In this document: positions 21,250-32,520 of the stretch, one piece after another
Position numbering within the stretch: the first letter of the stretch is position 1
Layout of the letters: each line of letters begins with the position of its first letter
From: Diabrotica undecimpunctata
Taxonomy: Eukaryota > Arthropoda > Insecta > Coleoptera > Chrysomelidae
Reading direction: 5' to 3'
Assembly: GCF_040954645.1 (NCBI RefSeq)
Contig: NC_092807.1
Span: 48,677,991 to 48,741,990 of the forward strand
Length of the DNA: 64,000 nucleotides
The notes under the pieces: generated by a model
Told to the model about the DNA's origin: nothing
The model's input: only the letters and a program-made list of their open reading frames with translations
The model's database searches: none
Program-made: the position numbers and the translations under genes

Positions 21250-21367
21250 GGGTATTAGTAGATGTATATGCCCTCGGGCGACTTACAAACCCTCGGGCTA
21301 GAGGCCCTTGGGATTGTAACATCGTTGCCCTCTGGGCATAAACATATATTTAATACCCTTGGTAGAT
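21250..21367. mobile_element. short palindromic MITE-like element
   Basis: GGGTATTAGTAGATGTATAT at 21250 pairs imperfectly with the complement of 21348-21367, and CCCTCGGGC-like blocks pair nearer the centre. The whole ~118 bp is one imperfect inverted repeat, as in foldback MITEs. Confidence 0.5.
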
Positions 21368-21399
21368 AAATAACTATTATGTATTGAGAGAAGGGGGTA

Positions 21400-21640
21400 A
21401 AAATAAGCTTAAGGTAATAGGTTTAAATTTATGGTTTCGCTACCCTTGTTCCCTGGCCGCCATTGGAAAAAGGGTGTAACGAAGTTTTCTCGCTGTATCT
21501 CGAAAATAAGCAAGCCTACAGAAAATAATATCGGACATTATTTGTAACAAATTAAATTGTCTGCAACTTTATTTGTATTAGTATTATTTATATTATTTTA
21601 ATCGTGAAATGAAACAGGTAAAAAATAGTTAAAACGATAA
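21400..21640. repeat. inverted repeat arm (partner 26230-26450)
   Basis: The reverse complement shares GACAATTTAATTTG, ATTTTCTGTAGG, CGAGATA.AGCG and CACCCTTTTTCCA in order with 26230-26450. The two arms enclose the 22.2-kb remnant and the pogo element, so they may be the long TIRs of an older element or two opposite insertions of one repeat. Confidence 0.65.
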
Positions 21641-22261
21641 AAAATAACTAAAAAAATTTATACTTTATTTATACTAAATTTTATTTTGTCCCTTATAACT
21701 GTTTTCTGGTCATTTGAAAATAAAAAGACATTTGAGTAATATTATAGAGGGTTGGTTTTTTAATAAATAATTTTTATTCGTTGGGTTTACAGCACTTCGA
21801 AATTTACAACTATTATATATTTTTTTATTTGTATAATTTACCATTTTGTTAATATTCCTACATATTACTAATTTATTATCGACTTTTTTCTCGACCTCCT
21901 ATGAGTTAGAGTCTGGAGGCACGTTTTTTTAAGTGGTATCCCCATTAGACTTAACCAACGGACAATTTTCAGGTGAGATGATATTGATCATAATTTTATC
22001 AATTTAATAAGTTGCTTTCCAGCTTCTGTTTACTTTTTTTTATTTTCTTTGATGGTCCAGGCTGCGCCTGAGGATCTAATTCAGTATCGATAGTGAATGT
22101 TTTCGGAAGAACGGGAGTTACAATTAGCATCATTATGAGTAATTCATCTTCGAGTTCTCCGATTTTTTTTATGTATTTTGATATTTCAATGATTTTACTG
22201 CAGATTTTACCAAAAGAAAATTGGGCACACTGCAGAGCATTTGAGTCCTGCTTTTAGGCAA
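21641..22261. other. no gene seen
   Basis: AT-rich spacer downstream (minus-strand sense) of the 22.3-23.0-kb remnant. Confidence 0.5.
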
Positions 22262-22990
22262 CTACATATACTTCCACAGTTTTTCTTGCATCTTGCAGAA
22301 AATTAATTTAAGAAGTTCGGAAAGTGCTGAAGTGTTGAGTGAGTTTAAGTTGGTATCCAAATTATTCCATGCTCTTGTCATTGCAGTTTTTCCTGGTGAT
22401 AAATTATAAGACAGTGAAAACGAGCTGCATCTTGTGTTAACCAAAGCGATGATAGGTTAAAATGTTTTTGTGGTCACTGCCTTGGCGAATCATTTGTATT
22501 TCATGCTGTTAGAAAATCATCTTTATTTTCACGATATAAAGAGACAAAACAACGTTCGATACAACGACAGTAAGCAAAGATGGTTTGGCTTTCTTAGTGA
22601 GAACCAATACTGTTTCGCTAGCTACCCCAGGGAGCTTCTGTAAAATTTTAGTGAATTTAAGTTTGCCGATCTTGTTAGCCTCTGATGATGTATCGCATCC
22701 TAAAAAAAGCATGGAAAACAGCGAATTCCTTGCAATGATGTTGCCATATATAAAACCTAAAGGACGGTATAATTGATGCGACTTACACCTTTTTAAAACT
22801 TTAAAAAAATTAAACACTTTGGACTCACAACATTCTACTGCTTTCTTTTTAATGCCGTAAAAATGTCAATTGTCTTTACTATGAGAGTCACGAAATCACA
22901 GGATTCAAATGCAGCTAGCGCAGAACGGATAATGACTGTATCTGCATTAGATTCAGCCTGGTGGACACCAAACCTACTTCTGATAGAGCA
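22262..22990 (-). pseudogene. remnant of an uncharacterised VHQAExDAD/GCDTxS protein family
   Basis: The minus strand reads FGVHQAESNADTVIIRSALA, then VTLIVKTIDIFTALKRK (where relatives have a G.DTD-LLVLL-like stretch), and after frame changes MLFLGCDTSSEANKIGKLKF and ARAWNNL-type tail sequence (TAMTRAWNNLDTNL). I recall this arrangement (QAE.DAD...., D.D, then F.GCDTTS) from a multicopy, uncharacterised family in insect and cnidarian genomes that resembles a nuclease fold. I cannot name a function. Several stops and shifts break it. It lies between the two inverted arms at 21.4 and 26.2 kb and could be the original cargo of that structure. Confidence 0.4.
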
Positions 22991-23322
22991 GTTTTGAGAA
23001 AGTATATTAAGTTGGTTTTGTTCTTTTTATTACCAAGAAATTAACCTTGAGATATTGTTCTTATTTAACTTTATCTCTGTGTATTTATGCTTTTTCGTGC
23101 AACGTATGCGCACGAGGTGGGATAAGATTTGTGGCGGCGGAAATAATGGATAATAACATATGAACAGTGAGATATTCATAAATTAACTTAAAATTATATA
23201 AATAAAGAAATATAAAATAGAAAATTAAGCCTGATGGTTCGTTTTTTCGTATTCTTACGAGTAATCAAAAACCCAGGCAACTTCGGAGTGGTGTAGAACC
23301 CAGAAAAATTAATAAACTGATA
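22991..23322. other. no gene seen; left flank of the pogo element
   Basis: AT-rich with no supportable frame. Confidence 0.5.
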
Positions 23323-23640
23323 GGATAAACCACCCAATTGTTGGCACTAGTCCAATTATTGGCAGTGGACACTTTATTTTTAAATAATTAAGGAGCAGTT
23401 GACTGTTAGTACTTCATTCCACTTTTATAATGATCTGGCAACATGTATTATTTATGGTAGGGCGTAGAATACTATAATTGTCAATATCCCGCCAACTATT
23501 CGAGAGTGGAGGTTTGACGTTAAGTTATCGTTACATTTTACCTGATTTCAGTAAGGGATCATCGGTGTTAGAGGTAAATTTATAATTGTAATATTGGATG
23601 TGATAAATAGAATGATATATCAGGTTAAACTCTAGTTAAA

Positions 23641-24760
23641 TTGTACCGTTTTCTTGTTTTTATGCCTATTTTCTCCATAAACATTATTATTTTTGTTAAT
23701 GCCAACAATAGGATGTTATATCCATGTCATATACCCAGAGCTACTCTGCAATATAGACTAAGCAAAAAATTTAAAAAAGTAGCACATGGTCCAAATACTT
23801 ATTTAAGTATTTCAAAAGAAACTGTATTAAAAAAATGGGTAATAGATTGTCACAGAAAAGGGTTTCTGAAGAGAGGACATCTAAGCTTTTGTTAAGTCAT
23901 TTTTGGATCAGAACCCCTACCCAAATCTATTTAAAAACAATCTTCCTGGGGATCATTGGTAGCAATCGTTTTTAAGAAGACACCCTAATTTAACAAATAG
24001 AATTCCTGAAGCTGTTAACAATGCCAGTGGAAACGTGTCAGAAAATGATATCAGAAAGTGGTTTAATAATATACAAGAATATTTAATGGAAAAGAACTAT
24101 TTTGACATTCTTTCTAATCCTATCAGAGTTTACAATGAAGATGAAACTTATTTTACCCTTTGTCCGAAAGAAGATAGGATTCTTGCACCAAAAGGTGCCA
24201 AAAATGTTTATTAAATAGAGCAAAGCCCATCGAAAACAAATATTATTGTCATATTCACATTTTTTTGGGAGTTACAACGCCATCCATGATCGTGCTTTTG
24301 GATAAAAGATTTCTCAAAAGCATCGCAGAAGGTGTTCCAGATAGGTGGGGTATTGCTACTAGTGAAAAAGGTTGGATGCAAGAAAATTTTTTTCATGATT
24401 ATATTATATCCTTATTTAGTAAAACAACCTGTTAAATTTCCAACTATAATGTTTGTAGACAAGCACAAAGCACTATGTACAGAACTCAAAATAATCTTAG
24501 TGGCATTGTATCCAAATGCCACTAGAATTCTTCAACCCACCGACGTCTCTAGTTTCGAGCCACTTAAAAATGCGTGGAAAAGAGCTTCGTTGAATTGGAA
24601 GAGACAAAATCCATTTTGGTAACTAAGTAAGAGTAACTTTGCTCCAATTTTTAAAGAAGCGGTAGATACTTTTAAACCATCGACTATCTTAAGTGGTTTT
24701 AGAGTGTGTGGTCTCTGTCCTTGGAACACGAATAGTATTGACTACAGCTAATTCCTAGGT
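23641..24760 (+). pseudogene. pogo/Tigger transposase, DNA-binding and DDE domains
   Basis: The N-terminus holds a helix-turn-helix of the psq/CENP-B type (IPRATLQYRLSKKFKKVAHG, then SKETVLKKWVIDCHRKGF). After stops come NASGNVSENDIRKWFNNIQE, YNEDETYFTLCP (first catalytic Asp) and LAPKGAKNVY. Further frames give AEGVPDRWGIATSEKGWM, IMFVDKHKALCTELK (second Asp) and ATRILQPTDVSSFEPLKN (third Asp), then STILSGFRVCGLCPWN. All three catalytic positions are readable, but at least five stops or frameshifts separate them. Product: cut-and-paste transposase binding the element's own TIRs. Confidence 0.85.
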
Positions 24761-25003
24761 AAAAAATATAACGTAAATAAATTTGGCGAAACCACAACAG
24801 AATGAATCAATTTGACCGATTTGTGCAACATATGCGATGAAGATACTTAATATTAACTATATATTTAACATTTTACATCCAAATAATGAAGAAGGCGATA
24901 ATTCACAAATTCTAATAGATGAAATGTTTTTGGAAGATATGTCTGTAGTAGAAGAGCAGCGATGACTTTATCTTATGATATATAATCTGTACCAGTTGTT
25001 CTT

Positions 25004-25525
25004 TTGGAAGAAGTTCCTGAACAAAATACAAAAGTCTCACAAAGTTTAGGACTTTACCCAGAAAATACTCAAGAAACAATCACAAGATTCGCTGCCATTT
25101 CAACTTTTGATTCAGTTCCCTCCACTAGTCTAAACTCTATTAATAAGTGCAGTAACATGGAAGATTGTTTGCCTTGGGCCAAAACTCCCGAACGTAAGGG
25201 AATACGTAATACCCAAAGATCTAGTTTTATAATTTTTTTTTTAGTTTATAAAAGAGAACTAGAGAAAAAGAAACGCAAAAAACATAAAAAGAAGCAAACA
25301 AAGTTAGAAAATAAAGCAAAACGATTTCTGAAAAGTAAAGAAAATCGCTTGAAAGGAAAAAGTGTTAAACGAAATACTAAGATTAAGGTACTCAAAGAAA
25401 CATCTTTATTTCAGCAAAAACCCAGTATTTTAGAGGGCTTAAAAGCAAACAAGCTTTTAAATAAAGAAGATGATCGACAGCCCCATAAAAAAAATATGGA
25501 AATAGGTCAATTCCAAAAGCATTAG
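25004..25525 (+). pseudogene. pogo transposase C-terminal tail
   Basis: A 173-codon open frame in the same orientation inside the pogo TIRs. It reads PWAKTPERKGIRNTQRSSF followed by a strongly basic Lys-rich segment (KKKRKKHKKKQTK) and a mixed tail. Pogo-like proteins in insects commonly end with such a KTPERKG..NT motif and a basic stretch. It is separated from the DDE core by non-coding stops, so it is a broken continuation rather than an independent gene. Confidence 0.6.
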
Positions 25526-26229
25526 AAATCTGTCAGTATTAGGATTTGATCCAGAAGTTCCATAACTCTACTCACCACCTAAAAATAATATATTTATGAA
25601 TAAGTGTATATGCTTTACATGTACTGGAAATTTTTTTCCTGATTAGGTTTGGAGTTAACTGCCAGAAGTGTTTCAGAACATTTTACAAGGGATATCTTGA
25701 AAACTATGATTTATATAAAGAATATTTTGTTTGTAAAACTCGTCTTAAACAACTTGTATAAAGAATATTGTTTTTGTAAAATTTGTTTTTAAAAAATATA
25801 TAAATAAATGACACTGTGTTTGTATCTCAATCAATCATTATTTTGACATACAAATTATGCTAATTACTGTGTGCCAATGATTAAGTACACTGCCAATTAC
25901 TTCATGCCAATAACTAGAATATAACTGCTAATAATTAGGAAATGTGTATAATGTCTAAAATAACCTATTTTTGCATTATTTTCTTAATATTTATAATAAA
26001 ATGACATTTAATTTGTGTTCGGTAATAATAGTAAATTATAAAAAAAAAATAAAAATATACCCCTATGATAGCAAATCTAATGTTGAACCAACTATTTTTC
26101 TTAAAGTGCCAATAACTGGGTGGTTTACCCCACCAATGTGTGGTGAAAATTATAACTCTCTATAATATTGCTCGGATGTCATTTTATTGTAAAATATCTA
26201 GAAAAAAAAAGTACAAAATTTGTTCAAAA

Positions 26230-26450
26230 ATTTTCGGATATTTTTGTTAATAACTTTTTATTTTTTTTACGATAAAAAGTAATAGAAATAAGGTTGAAGA
26301 CAATTTAATTTGCTATAAATAATGTTACATATAATTTTCTGTAGGGTTGTTAGTTTACGAGATATAGCGCTAAAACATTTTGCACCCTTTTTCCAAGATG
26401 GCGACCGGAGGACAAGGATGGCGACCCCACAAACTTGAATTTAAGCTCAT
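26230..26450. repeat. inverted repeat arm (partner 21400-21640)
   Basis: Inverted relative to 21400-21640. It ends where the THAP-bearing element begins (26450). Confidence 0.65.
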
Positions 26451-26733
26451 AATGGGGATGTTCACTAATTTTTAAATATTGTTAAATTCAATAGGTTATA
26501 ACATATATAAAAACGTAGCAAACATAAAATTGTTTAAAAATATATATTTCTTAAGATAAATCAATTCTTAATTTCAATTCTGATGGAGGCTAGAAAAACG
26601 GCTCCTCGCAGCGAGGCTACGGTGTGTGACGTCAGCAGTCGTATCGACAACTTGTTTTGTATACGTATTTACGAAGTATGACCAGTTCTTTAAGTATTTA
26701 ATTACTGATAATGAAGCCAAATAAGTGGTGTTT
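26450..26733 (+). repeat. long terminal inverted repeat, left
   Basis: About 284 bp, inverted match to 28593-28886 with scattered mismatches. Confidence 0.85.
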
Positions 26734-26908
26734 TGTTCCTGGGTGTCTAAATACATCTAAAAACAATTCTGAGAAGATTTTTATTACAGTTCCAAACAAT
26801 TTAACACCATATTCACTTAAAATTGTCAAACCGCAGGTTTTTATATCTATACCTCGGAGGGGTACAACACTATGTCGATTTTTTCAATTTTGCACTTTTA
26901 CAGACTAA
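26711..26908 (+). pseudogene. THAP-type zinc finger start
   Basis: MKPNKWCFVPGCLNTSKNN begins with the C-x4-C half of a THAP zinc finger (CFVPGC) and continues SEKIFITVPNN, where the usual F..P appears. The second half (C-x2-H and the AVPTIF-type end) is not in frame, so the domain is truncated or continues in another exon. The first codons lie in the left TIR, and a reversed copy of them lies in the right TIR. THAP fingers bind specific DNA, often the transposon ends. Confidence 0.6.
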
Positions 26909-27339
26909 TAATTAACTTTTATAACTTTATTTAAAGGAATAGAGCACTAGGTCCTAAACCATTTGCTGATAAAGAAAGTGACCTTTAAAATAACACCAAG
27001 GCTATTTTTACTTAGAGGGATAAAACTCCGCATATCTCTATGATGAGAGGTAGACTGTTAGTGATCTAATAATAATACTTTTGCAATTTATGGTGTGTTT
27101 ACAGTGGTTTGTTACTAATAATAAGAACAATGAACCATAATTCTCGTAGGAGAAAGATTCTTGCAGTACCTACTAAAAAGTTCTGCGAATTCTTCTACTA
27201 CATTTACAGGTAAGCTACCTTTTTGCTCATTATTTTTAAATTATTAAAAAACATAACCTCAAAAGAGTAATGTAGTGATTTGATACCAACCTTAGGCTAG
27301 CAATATTATTAAGTCTTTTACAACCAATATTATACGCCT

Positions 27340-28140
27340 TGTTTAATTTCAGAATCAAATAATACACCAAGCAATGATGTTTTAAATAAAGAGCATATTA
27401 TTAGAGATGTCTTGAATTTTGATAACGATGATCAGTCTGATATAGACAAAAGTTCTGATAACCTATTCGTAGTGGAAATGAAATAAGATCTGCATACTAT
27501 GGTCTTACAAATGTTACGTCCAAAATAAAAATTTTAGCATTAATACTTGTTTAAAAAAGTAAAAATTATCATCCAAAAGATTCTACTAAAGAGTAATACA
27601 CACATGGAGGCGAACACTGTCCATGCGCTGATAGAGCGAAAGAAAAAAAACTTAACATTTCTATTTACACGCCCTGGGACTGGCAGCAGTCAGACAAACC
27701 TCAATGAAATATGCCGTAGGTACAAAATATGGAACTAGAAGATTTTAAAAATTTTAGGTCTTTGTATGATGTCAAAACATCTTAAAATCCGCCTATGATT
27801 AATAGAAAAGAGACTTTAACAAACAATAAGTTCTTCTGTCAAATTGTGTTTAACTGCTAGTTAAATAAAACAGCATTGGAACTCTATTTTTAAAAAGTAA
27901 TTTTCATGACGAAAACCAGGAGATTGACCTTGTTGCTTGCGACACCTTACATTGCCAAAAGATTTGCAACTGGTATCACAAAGTCCAATACTTATCACAA
28001 CAAAAGTATAAGGATCTATTGGCATTACTGTCATATTATGTTCCTATATTTTGCCATGATTTTTATCAAAACTTAAAGCATACCTACTAGTAATACTAAT
28101 AGTGACTATCGAGAAGGAGACTTACTTGAGGATGACTGAG
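27340..28140 (+). pseudogene. DDE-like remnant, copy D: acidic linker plus C-terminus
   Basis: A possible exon follows an acceptor-like TTTAATTTCAG (about 27341-27351) and reads SNNTPSNDVLNKEHIIRDVL plus an acidic run. Further on, THMEANTVHALIERKKKNL, then TPWDWQQ-like and NMELEDFKNFRSLYD in shifting frames, and KYKDLLALLSYYVPIFCHDF near the end. These correspond to the C-terminal third of the same DDE-like family as copies A to C (H.MEGD..HA.IE.. and the final L.....P..F..FY). The catalytic middle is deleted. Its place between the THAP finger and the right TIR suggests that THAP and DDE-like parts form one transposase gene. Confidence 0.55.
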
Positions 28141-28592
28141 TGGTTTGTACCTAAAATGCCATTTTGGTTAAATATATTTGTAAAGGTAAATTGTATGGTT
28201 AAATAAATTTTGTTAGTAAAAGTCAAATAGGATTGTAGTTGTTATTGAATACTAATTCTTACAGTACAATACAGAACTTTATTAGATGGATACAACACCA
28301 TGTCCGTTAAAAGGGTTAAAAAACACAGGAACAAATTTGTTTTTAATTATAACAAATGTATTATGTAAATAACAATAAACATAATGTTGTATTAAAATAT
28401 TGTTTCGATATCTCAATAAATAGCTGCAGCAATAATACTTTTTGGTGAAAAAAAGTTTAAAACTGCTCACCTGTAAAGTTTTAATAATGAACATAGTGTT
28501 GATTATTCCTTCCGAGGTACAGATATTTGCATTTATTTTTTTTCTAACTTGCATAATAACTGCCTTTTCTAGTTTTTCCCTCTCTTTGTAGC

Positions 28593-28886
28593 AAACACCA
28601 CTTATTTGGCTTCATTATCACTGTATAAATACTTAAAGAACTGGTTACACTTCGTAAATACGTATACACAACAAGTTGTCTATACGACTGCTGACGTCAC
28701 ACACCGTAGCCTGGCTGCGAGGAGCCGTTTTTCTAGCCTCTATCAAAATTAAAATTAAGAATTGATTTATCTTAAAAAATATATATTATTAAACAATTTC
28801 ATGTTTACTATAGTTTTAAATATTTTATAATATATTGAATTTAATTGAATTTAACTATATTTAAAAATTAGTGAACATCCCTATTA
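28593..28886 (-). repeat. long terminal inverted repeat, right
   Basis: About 294 bp, inverted match to 26450-26733. Confidence 0.85.
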
Positions 28887-30054
28887 CCATCCGACACACC
28901 AAAAAAATAAAATTGCGCCCTTCAAAAAATGCACGTAAATGCCTAAAAAATTCAACATTTGGATGGACTATAATATGGCGTAGTAGAAATTTTATATTGT
29001 GTATGCTAGCTGAATGATACAGCTAATCTATTTTTAAACGCCGAGAATATAAAGTAATTACATGCTCGTGGATAAAAAGTCAGTTTAAAAATTTTTACAG
29101 AGCTTATATCAATTTATTCTTTTTCCTTATTCAAGCATAAGGCAACTATTTGAGAGCAGTAAACCGCATAAGCAGGTGTTAACATTGTCTATTTTGCACT
29201 TTTGACGCAACTGAATTTTTGTCGTACATACTTTTTTATTATGAAGAATTTGTTTCACAAAATTATATATCAAACAAATTTCTATTTTCAAAGTATTTCG
29301 AGAAATCCTTTTTATAAGTAAAAAAAACATTTGGGTAGATGCTTAAATAGCAAGTGAAATCCCGACTATGAAAATTAAATCTTGATTTGAGATTTGCAGG
29401 CACACTTTAATAAAGCTAGCTATAAAGCAAAGTTTTATGCGCCATAACAATACTATGGTCTATTTTATTAGTAGTGTAGGACATAAAACTGAGAATTAAG
29501 AAATGTGATTTCGTCTTAACATTATTATATATTATACAGTTTCGAAACCACTTATAGAATATAATTCACTTCCAGTCGAAGTTAAAATTTGACCAACGTA
29601 GCAAAAAATTAATTACTATAGACAAATTCACGAGAGGATTTCAGTACAATACTTATGAGAAGCGACGTTGCCGCTTAGACCGCTAGGCACGTTCATAGTC
29701 TGCAGGTGTGATACAGGACCGCGTTGGCCCTCCTGTACGATAACATTAAATCATGCAATCCTATTAGAAGTAAATGTAATTATTTACAAGATTTTGCAAA
29801 TTACACAAAATTTAATAAAACTATTTTCTTTGAAATCTTTTTTACTAAATTATACAGGGTGTAACAACAGAACGCAGTCTACTAGAGAAACTGCTACAAA
29901 AAAAATCGTAGCTCCGTAGTGGCTACAAATTTAAATTGTTAATTTATATACCGACAGGATATATACCAACTTGGATCAATTATTACTATTAACAGTCTCA
30001 ACAATTATTACAAAGAAAAGTGTACATACACTTACAATAACAGTATCTGGCCTC
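28887..30054. other. no gene seen
   Basis: AT-rich. Around 29655-29700 the minus strand has CCTAGCGGTCTAAGCGG, faintly tRNA-like, but no B box follows. Confidence 0.5.
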
Positions 30055-30660
30055 TACTCCATTTCGGAAAAATCGTCCTCACTGGAACTGCCGGTGTTGG
30101 CTGTGATAATCACTGGTAGGATATCTTCTTGTAAGTTGTCAGCTATCTACATTTTTTTTTCAATTCTGATGACATGCTGTATTTAATTTTGCCACTGTTC
30201 GCAGATACATTGGCAAACGCTTCATGGATGAGTTGTTGCACACGATCTTTTTTAAAGTCAGTGTTTCGGGCTGCAACGTAATGTTTAACTTGGCTCCAAA
30301 CCACCTCTATTGGATTAAGCTCACAGTGATAGGGAATCTTAATACTTCTACGCCGTATTTCTCAACCAAAATTTCGATGTTATACTTGTCGTATATATCT
30401 GCATAACTGTTTGCTATATCCAATAGTTCTGACTTTAAATAATCTTCTTCATAAAATATATCCTTCTCTCGTAACCATTCTTGAATTTGTTGTTTGTTCC
30501 AGGAGCTTCTTGGGAAATTTTGTTTGCATGAATGATATGGAGCATTATCGATTACTACCACATTGTGTTCTCCTGTTGGGAGGATTGCGATTAGTTTATT
30601 TTCAAACCAGTCTTCGAAAGATTCACCAACGGGATTTCCTAGTAAAAAATCTTAACAGGC
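30055..30660 (-). pseudogene. IS630/Tc1-type (DDE_3) transposase, C-terminal half
   Basis: The minus strand reads MVVIDNAPYHSCKQNFPR, with the second catalytic Asp in VIDNAPYHS. It continues WNKQQIQEWLREKDI, a frame change, YHCELNPIEVVWSQVKHYVA (the E of LNPIE is the third acidic residue) and NTDFKKDRVQQLIHEAF. It ends with an acidic tail SSSEDDFSEME and a stop at about 30058. The N-terminal half, including the first Asp, is missing: the sequence switches at 30660 to plus-strand copy C. Same superfamily as 34785-35890. Confidence 0.8.
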
Positions 30661-31995
30661 CTAAATATTCTACAACGCAGCCTGGAAGTACAAGGGCATG
30701 CAATTATGGGATACTATTTTAATTTACGAAAAAATAAAATTAGAGCCTGTAAGACCTATTTCAAAAATACACTGAATATAAACAATAGAGTTATACATAC
30801 AGCTTTAAAGAAAATTACAAATACAGGTTTTATAGAAAATGAAAGAAGAGGTGTTAATGAAAAGACTGGACGTCCAAGGATGGATGATGAAAAAAAGAAT
30901 TTTGCAAGAAGGCACATAGATTCTTTCCCTGTAATAGAATGTCATTGCTGCCGAGTACGCGCACAAAAAACATATTTACAGGGGACATAAACTTATCTGA
31001 AATGTATCGATTGTATTTAATGCAGTGTACAGAAAATAATTGTCAGCCTATTAGAAATCATAAATATTTTCAATACTGAGTATAATATTTCGTTTTTTTC
31101 AGCCAAAAAAAGATACATGTTATTTCTTTGAATTTTCTAAAAAAAGAAGCTCAAGAACCAGAAAAGCTTTGATACTTACATTAATGAAAAGAACCAAAGT
31201 CGATTAAAATAAGAAAATGGTTTAAAAATATCTTTTTCGTCAATTGCAGTATGTTGTTTTGACTTGCAAGCAGTTCAAGTTGTTCCAAACGGAGACAGAA
31301 GTAATTTTTTTTTACAAAAGAAAGCCTACCTGTTATAACTTCAAAATTTACGATATATGGCACGAAGGACTAGCTCGTAAAGATGTTAACGAAATAGGTA
31401 GTTGTTTGTTAAAATATTTGAGGGATCATGTTACGGTAAAATACGTCATATATAACTCAGATAAGGGCCCTCATAATTACTCATAGCATTACTTATAAGT
31501 TTTTTGTGGTAGGACACATGCAGAAGGAGGTCGATGCAATGCATGCTCTTATAGAACGTGAGAAAAACGTGCTCTGAAAGGAAACCACTGTATGTGCCTT
31601 CACAACTAACACCTATAATAAATTTGGCAAAGAAAAATGGAAAACCCAATATTACTAACGAATTTCGAGATTACATGGATAATGTAAAGCTTTGGTTAAA
31701 AACACAGATAACTATACCAAAAATAACTACAGAGAAACAATTAAATGGAGTAATGTGCAAATTGTTCAAGTAGAAAAATCATCTACTTACACCATTTTCA
31801 GAATTCAAAAGTATAAATGTGGATGGGTGAAAAATAGGACAGCGAGCAGACATTAAGCTTAACCCTACTTATAGCTATCCACCAGGTATTTCATTTCACC
31901 TTTGAAGAAAAAAGACCTAATTTCCTTGTGCAATTCTGTGTCGATCCCAAGAGCATATTGCGATCTTTATCACGGCCTTCCTGTAGACTCCGCAA
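30661..31995 (+). pseudogene. DDE-like transposase-family remnant, copy C
   Basis: It opens with YYFNLRKNKIRACKTYFKNT and INNRVIHTALKKI, the segment after the Cys-rich N-terminus in copy A. It continues ARRHIDSFPVIECHCCRV, LSEMYRLYL- and SFFQPKKD-like stretches in shifting frames, CFDLQAVQVVPNG, WHEGLARKDVNEIGSCLLKY, YNSDKGP (degenerate form of SDNCPGQN) and RTHAEGG/MHALIE-like sequence. It ends YPPGIS..KKKDLISLCNSV. Frameshifts are frequent and the SDNCPGQN motif is damaged. The left edge abuts the truncated IS630 remnant, so an insertion or rearrangement occurred at 30660. Confidence 0.6.
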
Positions 31996-32520
31996 CGGTA
32001 GACAAAGAAAACACATTATCAGATTAATAAATTAAGGTTTTGTAGTATATTTAATAAATAGAGAACCATACGTTTTTTTGTTTTATTCAAATAAATCTGA
32101 TACCTAATTTGAACTTTCAATAAAATATGAAAAATCTTTAGTTACAAAGTGTAACAACTAGACAAATACCTTCAAATTACTTATTATAGATGTATATATT
32201 TCTTTTTTAATAACATCATAGTTTAGCTTGTATCTCTTGAAACATTAATAAAATATGTCGATTATTATTACATTACCAAAATAATAAAATTATCTGACAC
32301 AAACATGTCGGAGAATAGATTTTCTCTGTTTTCTCGTAACTAATAATTTCTGACTTGTTGCACTTTGAAACTGGTGTACCGAACTATACTAACCTGCCAG
32401 GAGAACTGTGCGTTCATTACGGAAACCATCACATGGTATCCTCGCCTAGAACATAGCACTGATAGCCCAGGAAAATAAGCATTTTTTCATGACACTCGTC
32501 CGGTCAGGCAAACGACAATT
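31996..32520. other. no gene seen
   Basis: AT-rich; a slightly GC-richer patch at 32390-32510 is unassigned. Confidence 0.5.

Larger units (their letters stand above)
23323..26131 (+). mobile_element. pogo/Tigger-type DNA transposon
   Basis: GGATAAACCACCCAATTG (23323 onward) is repeated inverted at 26105-26131 (GGGGTAAACCACCCAGTTAT on the minus strand), giving ~26-bp TIRs with a few mismatches. TA precedes the left TIR (23321-23322), as expected for this superfamily; the matching right TA is not evident. Between them lies a broken CENP-B-like DDE transposase on the plus strand. Length 2.8 kb. Confidence 0.8.
26450..28886 (+). mobile_element. THAP-bearing DNA transposon with ~290-bp TIRs
   Basis: 26450-26733 and 28593-28886 are long inverted copies of each other, sharing GGGATGTTCACTAATTTT at the tip, GGCTAGAAAAACGGCTCCTC, ACGACTGCTGACGTCA-type and AAGCCAAATAAGTGGTGTTT at the inner end. 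The repeats extend into the first codons of a THAP-like frame on the left. Between them are a THAP start and a DDE-like C-terminus (copy D), both on the plus strand. I find no clear TSD. THAP domains occur in P-element-type and other transposases, but P elements normally have short TIRs, so this is atypical. Confidence 0.75.

Noticed and set aside
26711..26908. Independent host THAP-domain gene
   Set aside because: Its first codons lie in a ~290-bp terminal inverted repeat and are mirrored at the other end, so it belongs to the transposon.
29655..29700. tRNA-like CCTAGCGGTCTAAGCGG on the minus strand
   Set aside because: The A-box match is imperfect and no B box lies at tRNA spacing downstream.
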